A stretch of DNA of 5,823 nt. It comes from an uncultured Oscillospiraceae bacterium (GTDB taxonomy: Bacteria > Bacillota_A > Clostridia > Oscillospirales > Oscillospiraceae). Of the stretch, positions 4,680 through 5,823 are shown piece after piece. The notes under the pieces are model-generated. The model was given only the letters and a program-made list of their open reading frames with translations, was not told the origin of the DNA and ran no database searches. A program made the position numbers and the translations under genes. Position 1 is the first letter of the stretch. Every line of letters begins with the position of its first letter. The stretch spans positions 1-5,823 of the forward strand of contig CAKUMR010000081.1 of assembly GCA_934667865.1 (NCBI GenBank), given 5' to 3'.

Positions 4680-5823
4680 TTATTCCGGCTTTTCCGTGAG
4701 TGAGCGCAGTGGGTTGGACGCGATCGAAGCCCGCCGGGATTCCTCGTGCAGGTCGCGGATGACCTCGGCGATTCTCTCATTGACCTGCTCCACCTGCGAG
4801 AGCAGCTCCGAGGCCGACATCCGCAGCACGCCGCTGCGCAGTGCAGAGAGCTGAATCAGTCCGTCGGAGGTTGCCACACGGACGGCGTAGTTTTTGCCGA
4901 TCCTGCTGACGAGCGCTTCAATGTACTGGTCGGCGCTTTCGCCCTCCTGCGTGTAGACGACGCGGAGATTGCGCTCCTTCGTCCGGGAGCCCGTGCCGCC
5001 CTTGACGCGGTAGCTGTCAAAAACGACGACCAGCTCGCAGGGATGGTAGCCACAGTAGTTGCTCAAAAGGTCGAGCAGCCTCTCCCGTGCGCCGGGGAGA
5101 TCGGTCTGCGCCTGTTCACGCAGACCGTCCCACGCGAAGATAATATTGTAGCCATCGACGATCAGGTATTCCTGCTTCGGCGGCGGGAGGGGGATCTCCT
5201 CACTTTTTGCCGCGGGGATGGGGCGGTAGAGCGTGCGCTTTTCCGGGCCGAACTCCCGCTCGATGATCCTTTGCAGCTCCTTTTCGTCAAGATCAAGATT
5301 GCGCGGGCGGAGCTGCGGCGGGGCAAGCTCGACCGGCTGCGGCTTTTTCAGGATGCTTTCCAGATGCATATACTCCGGCACCTTGTCCCATGGTACAGGA
5401 AAGCCCGCGCCGTGGGCGCAGAAGACGGAGTCCGGCGTGTTTTCCAGATCGGCGCGCGGGTCGTAGTTCGCCGCGGCAATGACGGCCCCGGCGTTGTGGC
5501 AGGGCGCATAGCCCTCGACCGTGCAGCGCAGGCGGCCGCGGCCGCGCGTGTAGGCGGCAAGCTGCGAGGCATAGCCCTGCATCTCGGAGACGGGGGCGCT
5601 GCCCGAAAGCTGCATCCCCTCCGGCACCTCCTCTGGCGAAGAAAAGCTGCCGGACATGGCGCGGATGTCGTTGATCGCGCGGCCGATCTGTTCCGGCGGC
5701 ACGGTCAGCGTGAAATGGTAGTACGGCTCCAACAGGACGCTCTCGGCCTGCATCAGCCCCTGCCGGACGGCGCGGTAGGTCGCCTGACGAAAATCGCCGC
5801 CTTCGGTGTGCTTGAGGTGGGCG
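4680..5823 (-). CDS. EF-G/TetM-like ribosomal-protection GTPase fused to YacP/Rae1 NYN endoribonuclease, C-terminal part
   Basis: The gene runs off the right edge, and 380 residues are visible. An internal ATG at 5753 is not the start: the frame continues upstream with conserved sequence (HLKHTEGGDFRQATYRAVRQGL). Visible residues 1-30 match the end of TetM-family domain IV (compare TetM ADFR...). Residues 30-105 are the EF-G C-terminal fold (LLEPYYHFTL, then MQGYASQLAAYTRGRG). A linker of about 110 residues contains FCAHGAGFPVPWDKV and YMHL (134-154), then a charged helix and a proline-rich stretch. Residues 218-357 form a complete YacP/Rae1 NYN domain: IVDGYN (Asp223), VVVFDSY (Asp269), EGESADQYIE (Asp298) and VATSDG (Asp320), the acidic residues of the nuclease family. 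The N-terminal GTPase and domains II-III are off-window. Rae1 of B. subtilis is a small stand-alone protein that cuts mRNA in the ribosomal A site; here the domain is tethered to a translation factor. A tetracycline-resistance role is not supported by anything visible. Confidence 0.88.
   Translation of the reverse strand, partial: AHLKHTEGGDFRQATYRAVRQGLMQAESVLLEPYYHFTLTVPPEQIGRAINDIRAMSGSFSSPEEVPEGMQLSGSAPVSEMQGYASQLAAYTRGRGRLRCTVEGYAPCHNAGAVIAAANYDPRADLENTPDSVFCAHGAGFPVPWDKVPEYMHLESILKKPQPVELAPPQLRPRNLDLDEKELQRIIEREFGPEKRTLYRPIPAAKSEEIPLPPPKQEYLIVDGYNIIFAWDGLREQAQTDLPGARERLLDLLSNYCGYHPCELVVVFDSYRVKGGTGSRTKERNLRVVYTQEGESADQYIEALVSRIGKNYAVRVATSDGLIQLSALRSGVLRMSASELLSQVEQVNERIAEVIRDLHEESRRASIASNPLRSLTEKPE

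Noticed and set aside
4612..4854. An 80-codon plus-strand frame across the palindrome into the minus-strand gene.
   Set aside because: It crosses the probable terminator and then lies antisense to the well-supported NYN domain.
5751..5753. ATG at 5753 as the start of the minus-strand gene.
   Set aside because: The frame stays open to the edge and upstream residues match TetM-family domain IV, so this is an internal Met.
1..5823. CRISPR arrays, tRNA or rRNA genes, insertion sequences, att sites.
   Set aside because: No spaced direct repeats, cloverleaf-like structure, transposase or integrase motifs were seen on either strand.

Overview
The window looks like chromosomal DNA from a GC-rich, low-oxygen Gram-positive of the Clostridia, most likely an Oscillospiraceae/Ruminococcaceae-type gut bacterium. 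The reasons are strongly GC-biased third codon positions, purine-rich ribosome binding sites, a lipobox-bearing solute-binding lipoprotein, an LtaS-type polyglycerol-phosphate synthase, and a YacP/Rae1 NYN nuclease domain. The lineage is inferred from protein style; nothing in the window names the species.

Positions 1-4438 read left to right as one tightly packed operon segment. It starts with the 3' part of a PgeF/YfiH-family gene (multicopper-oxidase-like 'laccase domain' fold). Its stop codon overlaps by 4 bases the start of a family-5 (peptide/nickel type) ABC substrate-binding lipoprotein. After 30 bases comes a large membrane protein with a five-helix membrane part and an extracellular LtaS-like sulfatase-fold domain with all expected catalytic residues. 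It starts at a TTG and carries about 175 extra N-terminal residues that read as a degenerate HAD-type phosphatase domain lacking its catalytic aspartates. The theme is the cell envelope: peptidoglycan precursor or nucleoside housekeeping, solute capture and glycerol-phosphate polymer synthesis. No promoter for this operon lies in the window.

Positions 4439-4679 separate two convergent genes and hold no gene. They contain four consecutive inverted repeats, including a perfect 19-base-arm palindrome that probably terminates transcription in both directions.

Positions 4680-5823 hold, on the minus strand, the 3' part of a gene that runs off the right edge. It encodes the end of an EF-G/TetM-like ribosomal-protection GTPase joined by a roughly 110-residue linker to a complete YacP/Rae1-type NYN endoribonuclease domain. 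Because stand-alone Rae1 cuts mRNA in the ribosomal A site, and TetM-type GTPases bind over the A site, this fusion is the most interesting item in the window. It suggests a single-chain factor that engages a ribosome and cleaves its mRNA. The degenerate-HAD/LtaS fusion is the second most interesting.
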